64,000 bases of DNA, taken from the NCBI RefSeq assembly GCF_030538755.1, contig NZ_JAUNTJ010000001.1:169845-233844 (forward strand), in the 5' to 3' direction. Position 1 is the first letter of the stretch. Every line of letters starts with the position of its first letter. This DNA is from Paracoccus sp. (in: a-proteobacteria) (GTDB lineage: Bacteria > Pseudomonadota > Alphaproteobacteria > Rhodobacterales > Rhodobacteraceae). A program made the position numbers and the translations under genes. The notes under the pieces were generated by a model. It saw nothing but the letters and a program-made list of their open reading frames with translations. It did no database searches and was not told where the DNA came from. Positions 60,337-64,000 of the stretch are shown here, one piece after another.

Positions 60337-61172
60337 ATGTCAGCACCATTCCCATCTGCGCTGCGGGTGCGTTTTCAGAGGCTTATTGAAGAATGGTCAA
60401 GTGGCGTGCGGCGGCATTGCGCCTGAGGGTGTCGCCTGCCACGGGCGCACGGTGGCACATCGGTGAGGACCATTGGCCATGCAGGAGCAGCGCCGCAGGG
60501 ACCTCTGCGCGGCAGGGAAGGCTTGCTCCGCATCAGGCGTTCCTCGAAGAGTTGATCGCTCAGGACCCCGGCATCACACTCTTCGAGCTGCGCGATGCGC
60601 TTGCCGATGCAGAGGGCGTTCAGGTCCATCACGCCTCCATCGCCAATCTGCTGTCACGGCTCGGATTCACATACCAAAAAGTCGCTGGTTGCCGCTGAAC
60701 GCCGTCGCGCCAAGGTCAGACAACAGCGCGCAGACGGGTTCAGACATCGGCTTTCTGCCATTGCAACATTACCTGATCGCGTTGTTTTCATTTATGAAAC
60801 AGCGATTGAGGCATGCAGGGCTGACGCAGGACGCGCGGATTGCGCCGTAGGTCATCAAGGGCGCGATGGATGGTCACGCCGCCGCCGCCGACATCCGTGA
60901 AGTGCCGATCCCCAAGATCGCCCCCGGAACCGTTGTCATTCTTGATAACCTTGCGACCCATCGGAACAAGAATGCCGCGCAGGCACGGCACGACTGCGGC
61001 TGCCGGTTCCTCTACCTCGTCTGATCTGAACCCCATAGAGCAAGCCTGCTCAAAGCTGAAAGCCCACCTGCGACGGATCGGGGCAAGAACCTTCACCGAG
61101 GTCTCGACGCCATCGGCGCAATCTGCAATCTCTACAAATGACGGCAAGGCCGCAGGATATGCCTCTGGTTAA
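60337..61172 (+). pseudogene. Degenerate IS630-family transposase
   Basis: Transposase segments appear in changing frames: MSAPFPSALRVRFQRLIEEW, RAAALRLRVSPATGARW, HQAFLEELIAQDPGITLFEL with ASIANLLSRLGFTYQK, then AERRRAKVRQQRADGFRHRL and RVVFIYETAIEA, and finally GTVVILDNLATHRNK. At least three frameshifts, an internal deletion after the first catalytic region (FIYET in place of FIDET) and a stop near DPNPIEQ mark it as dead. Clear terminal inverted repeats were not seen. Confidence 0.85.
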
Positions 61173-61189
61173 TGTCGAAATGATTTAAG

Positions 61190-61857
61190 ATGCGCAGCTG
61201 TCGCGAACAGGCGAAGCGCGAGAAGTGGAAGGTCGTCGGAACCTGCAAGGATGCGGTATTTGTGGTGCGAGCATAATCCTTCGGTCCGGCATCCAGACAC
61301 TCTTGCAGGGCGCGCAAGCAGGCCAGTTCGACATAATGTTGACCGAGACTCTGGACCGCATTTCGCGCGACCAGGCCGATGTGGCGACGCTGTTCAAGCG
61401 CCTGTAGTTCGCCGGCGTTCCCATCGTCACGCTGGCCGAAGGGGAAATCAGCGAATTGCATGTGGGCCTCAAGGGCACGATGAACGCGCTGTTCCTCAAG
61501 ACCTCGCCGCCAAGACGCATCGCGGCATCCGTGGCCGCGTTGAGGACGGCAACTCGGGTACGCTGGAAGCCCGCAAGATCGAATTGCCCGACCAACTTGC
61601 CGACATTCCCGAGGATGCGTCGGACCTGCTGCCGAGTGCTACTGCAATTTATGCGAAGAAGGGCGCGGCGCTGACCACCGCTCTTGTTAAGCCCGAGGAG
61701 CGACCGCAGGCAGTTGCCGCCTTGCGGATGCCGATCAAGAAGATTGTGCTCACGCCAGGCCCGGAACGGGGGAAATCCACGCCACGCTGCATGGCGAATT
61801 GCGCAGGATCATCGGATGGATGGGGCGACAGGCCATTGGAAAGACCTGCAAAATAAC
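61190..61857 (+). pseudogene. Degenerate serine recombinase (resolvase family)
   Basis: Pieces of a large serine recombinase lie in several frames: REKWKVVGTCKDA, GASIILRSGIQTLLQGAQAG, LTETLDRISRDQADVATLFK, an in-frame TAG, FAGVPIVTLAEGEISELHVG, LKGTMNALFLK, KTHRGIRGRVEDG fused directly to the distal LEARKIELPDQLADIPEDAS, and a last shift near PGPERG. The 5' end with the catalytic serine is missing where the IS630 remnant abuts, and the central part is deleted. Confidence 0.82.
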
Positions 61858-61883
61858 AAGCCCGCCGTTGGTGTGGCGGGTTT
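61858..61883. terminator. Rho-independent terminator after cobQ
   Basis: Arms AAGCCCGCC and GGCGGGTTT flank an 8-nt loop. On the minus strand CTTGTTATTTT follows the hairpin, ~40 bp past the cobQ stop; on the plus strand TTTGTT follows, so it also ends read-through from the pseudogenes. Confidence 0.8.
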
Positions 61884-61923
61884 GTTGGTCTCAATGGTTG
61901 CGGGGGCGGGATGCCGATGGCGG

Positions 61924-63360
61924 CTATTGGGCCAGCGACAGGATGGCGTCCACCTGCAAATGTTGTTCCAGATGGTCTGTCAGTGCGTCGAGGGCGGCTT
62001 CGACCCCGGTATCGAAGCTGACGGTGGCGGCGGTGCCAAAGCGCGACAGGAAGGCGGCGCGAAAGCGGTCGTCGGTAAAGATTCCGTGCAGGTAGGTGCC
62101 CATGACGCGGCCATCGGGGCTGATTGCGCCGTCCGGTTCGGGGATATGGGCAAAGGGGCGCGCGCAGTCGGGGCCAGAGCTGCGGCCCATGTGGATTTCG
62201 TATCCGCTGACGGGCTGGCCGAGCGCGGTGCCGGTGGCGCGGGTCAGGCGCTTGTCGCCGGCCATGTCGGTGCTGGCGTTCAGCAGGCCCAGCCCGGCGC
62301 TGTTGCCCGGCGGGCCGTCGTGGCCGTGGGGGTCGCGGATGGTGTGGCCCAGCATCTGATAGCCTCCGCAGATGCCCAGCACATGGCCGCCGCGCCGGTA
62401 ATGGGCGATCAGGTCCACGTCCCAGCCTTGCTCGCGCAGAAAGTCGAGGTCTCCGCGGGTGGATTTGCTGCCGGGGATGATGACCAGCGCCGCGTCGGCG
62501 GGGAGCGGCTGGCCGGGGCGCAGCATGGTCAGGCGCACGCCGGGTTCGGCGGCCAGCGGGTCGAGGTCGTCGAAATTGGCGATGCGCGACAGGCCGAGGC
62601 ACACGATATGCAGCGCGCCGTCGCGGGGCAGGGGGCGGATGTCGGCGGCGTCCTCGGCGGGCAGGCGGGCGGCTGCGGGCAGCCAGGGGATCAGGCCCAG
62701 AGCGGGCCAGCCGGTGCGGTTCTCGATCATGCGATAGCCGTCGGCGAACAGGGCGGGGTCGCCGCGGAACTTGTTGACAAGAAAGCCGCGGATCATGGCG
62801 GCGTCCTGCGGGTCAAGCACGGCCTGCGTGCCGACCAGTTGCGCGATGACCCCGCCCCGGTCGATGTCGCCGGTCAGGATCACCGGCACATCGGCGGCGC
62901 GGGCAAAGCCCATGTTGGCGATGTCGCGCGGGCGCAGGTTGATTTCCGCCGGGCTGCCCGCGCCCTCGACGATGACCAGATCATGCGCCGCGCGCAGCCG
63001 GGCAAAGCTGTCCAGCACCGCGCCCATCAGTTGCGGTTTCAGCGCGGCATAGTCGCGCGCCTGCGCGCGGGCGATGGCGCGGCCCTGCACCACCACCTGC
63101 GCGCCGGTGTCGGTTTCGGGTTTCAGCAGGACCGGGTTCATGTCGGTGATCGGCTGAATTCCGGCGGCGCGGGCCTGTAATGCCTGCGCGCGGCCGATCT
63201 CGCCTCCGTCTGCCGTGACAGCGGCGTTGTTCGACATGTTTTGCGGCTTGAACGGCGCGACCGACAGGCCGCGACGCCGGGCGATCCGGCACAATCCTGC
63301 GACCAGCAGCGATTTGCCGACATTCGAGCCGGTTCCCTGAATCATGATCGCGCCGCGCAT
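61924..63360 (-). CDS. cobQ: Cobyric acid synthase CobQ
   Basis: Amidates four side chains of adenosylcobyrinic a,c-diamide in cobalamin synthesis. The 478-residue protein has an N-terminal dethiobiotin-synthetase-like domain ([40 protein letters not shown]) and a C-terminal class I amidotransferase domain with the nucleophile Cys in [11 protein letters not shown] and [12 protein letters not shown] at 63360 has GGGGGAG upstream; the frame runs further 5' into secG territory and was cut there. No other cobalamin genes are in the window. Confidence 0.95.
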   Translation of the reverse strand: MRGAIMIQGTGSNVGKSLLVAGLCRIARRRGLSVAPFKPQNMSNNAAVTADGGEIGRAQALQARAAGIQPITDMNPVLLKPETDTGAQVVVQGRAIARAQARDYAALKPQLMGAVLDSFARLRAAHDLVIVEGAGSPAEINLRPRDIANMGFARAADVPVILTGDIDRGGVIAQLVGTQAVLDPQDAAMIRGFLVNKFRGDPALFADGYRMIENRTGWPALGLIPWLPAAARLPAEDAADIRPLPRDGALHIVCLGLSRIANFDDLDPLAAEPGVRLTMLRPGQPLPADAALVIIPGSKSTRGDLDFLREQGWDVDLIAHYRRGGHVLGICGGYQMLGHTIRDPHGHDGPPGNSAGLGLLNASTDMAGDKRLTRATGTALGQPVSGYEIHMGRSSGPDCARPFAHIPEPDGAISPDGRVMGTYLHGIFTDDRFRAAFLSRFGTAATVSFDTGVEAALDALTDHLEQHLQVDAILSLAQ

Positions 63361-63432
63361 GGCTCCCCCAGACTTGCTTTCATCGGTTTGGATGAGTAGA
63401 TAGCCACGTCCGCAAATGAAAGGCCGCTGACC

Positions 63433-63909
63433 GTGCAAAACGTCGTCCTGACGATTCATCTGATCCTTGCCGTGCTGCTGACCGGCGTGGTGCTGTTGCA
63501 ACGGTCCGAAGGTGGCGGCCTTGGTATGGGCGGCGGCGGCGGTGGTGGCGGCGTGATGACGGGCCGTCAGGCGGCCAATGCCCTGACGCGGCTGACCTGG
63601 ATTTTCGGGATCGCGCTGTTCTGCACCTCGGTCGCGCTGACGGTGATTGCCGCGCGCGAATCGTCTGGCGGATCGGTGCTGGATCGCTTTGGCGGTGCCG
63701 GCGCGCCTGCGCCGGCCAGCGGCAACCTGCCGCAATTGCCGACCTATGCGCCGCCGCCCGGCGCGGGGCAGCCGGTGACGCCGCCCGCACCCGATGCCGC
63801 CGTTACGCCTGCGGCGGATGCGCCCGCGGTTGTCGAACCTGTCGCACTGCCCGCCCCGGTCGAGGGCAGCGCGACCGCGCCTGAGGTGCCCCCGGCACCG
63901 GCCAACTAA
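63433..63909 (+). CDS. secG: Preprotein translocase subunit SecG
   Basis: A 158-residue inner-membrane protein: two helices ([20 protein letters not shown] and [20 protein letters not shown]) linked by the conserved [14 protein letters not shown] loop with the [11 protein letters not shown] segment. The last ~80 residues are a Pro/Ala/Val-rich, probably disordered extension, which makes the protein about twice the usual minimal SecG length. GTG start at 63433. Divergent from cobQ across 72 bp. Confidence 0.93.
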   Translation: MQNVVLTIHLILAVLLTGVVLLQRSEGGGLGMGGGGGGGGVMTGRQAANALTRLTWIFGIALFCTSVALTVIAARESSGGSVLDRFGGAGAPAPASGNLPQLPTYAPPPGAGQPVTPPAPDAAVTPAADAPAVVEPVALPAPVEGSATAPEVPPAPAN

Positions 63910-63925
63910 GGCCACCACATATCGA

Positions 63926-63942
63926 GGCGGCGATCTGCCGCC
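63926..63942 (+). terminator. Short hairpin after secG
   Basis: GGCGGC and GCCGCC pair around GATCT. No T-run follows, so termination here is uncertain. The remaining bases to 64000 are non-coding sequence, probably upstream of the next gene. Confidence 0.35.
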
Positions 63943-64000
63943 CTGCCTTGGCTTGCGGTCCGTTGCCGGATCGGGACGAATCGGTTATAGCCATAGTCCC

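Noticed and set aside
59447-61924. A duplicated tRNA 3' end marking the right attachment site of an integrated element
   Set aside because: I looked by eye for a copy of the tRNA-Gln 3' end between the tRNA and cobQ and found none, so no att site is claimed.

Overview
This is a GC-rich chromosomal window that reads as an alphaproteobacterium of the Rhodobacterales, in the Paracoccus/Rhodobacter neighbourhood. The indicators are a CcrM-type methyltransferase under a GANTC-rich promoter, the gene order yajC-secD-secF followed by ccmABCDG (the helABCDX arrangement of Rhodobacter), the flagellar order flgBC-fliE-fliQ-flgFGAH-fliL, COQ9 and DUF721 genes, and the codon bias. Almost all of it is dense, well-kept housekeeping and accessory genes, with many 1-4 bp ATGA or TGATG overlaps. 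No rRNA or CRISPR array is visible. The only RNA gene seen is tRNA-Gln(TTG).

Layout. 1-0.5 kb: the end of a family 2 glycosyltransferase. 0.56-7.4 kb (minus): a complete Na+-NQR-type operon, nqrABCDEF-apbE-nqrM, followed by a CBS-domain gene. 7.5-9.6 kb (plus): a divergent five-heme c-type cytochrome with an EF-hand loop, then mobA. 9.76-15.9 kb: three co-oriented genes for a small tail-fibre-like protein, a 964-residue protein with five tandem Ig-like units, and a glycoside-hydrolase-like protein. 16.2-17.9 kb: a serralysin-type RTX protease. 18.1-21.4 kb: rmlCBDA for dTDP-rhamnose. 21.4-23.2 kb: a TetR regulator facing a small membrane protein across a perfect palindrome, then a glycosyltransferase. 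23.3-29.3 kb: flagellar genes. 29.4-36.7 kb: a Crp-like regulator, two envelope genes, a GntR regulator, an efflux pump with a possible leader peptide, a sulfotransferase-like/GT90 fusion and allA. 36.7-38.6 kb: rnhB and ccrM. 38.6-51.7 kb: mixed metabolic and stress genes (HxlR with a quinone reductase, AlkB, mutY, dsbA, mscL, ald with its Lrp regulator, rpsU, COQ9, dusA, mazG). 51.9-58 kb: yajC-secDF and cytochrome c maturation. 59.4-61.9 kb: tRNA-Gln followed by a graveyard of broken mobile genes (trbI, DUF2274, IS630 transposase, serine recombinase). 61.9-63.9 kb: cobQ and secG.

How things fit together. The NQR operon carries its own flavin transferase (ApbE) and maturation factor (NqrM). 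NqrC keeps its flavinylation motif, and NqrD/E keep the cysteines of the membrane iron site. NqrB, however, is only 262 residues and lacks both the usual N-terminal extension and the segment holding its covalent FMN site. A periplasmic multiheme cytochrome starts from the same intergenic region. I infer, without proof, a variant complex that could pass electrons from NADH through NqrC to periplasmic hemes; the ccm genes at 55-58 kb would serve that cytochrome.

A family of 24-bp dispersed repeats occurs at five intergenic loci (seven copies), twice as an inverted pair, once inside the ccm operon. The ccrM promoter holds three GANTC sites and an exact DnaA box, consistent with cell-cycle control by its own methylation mark.
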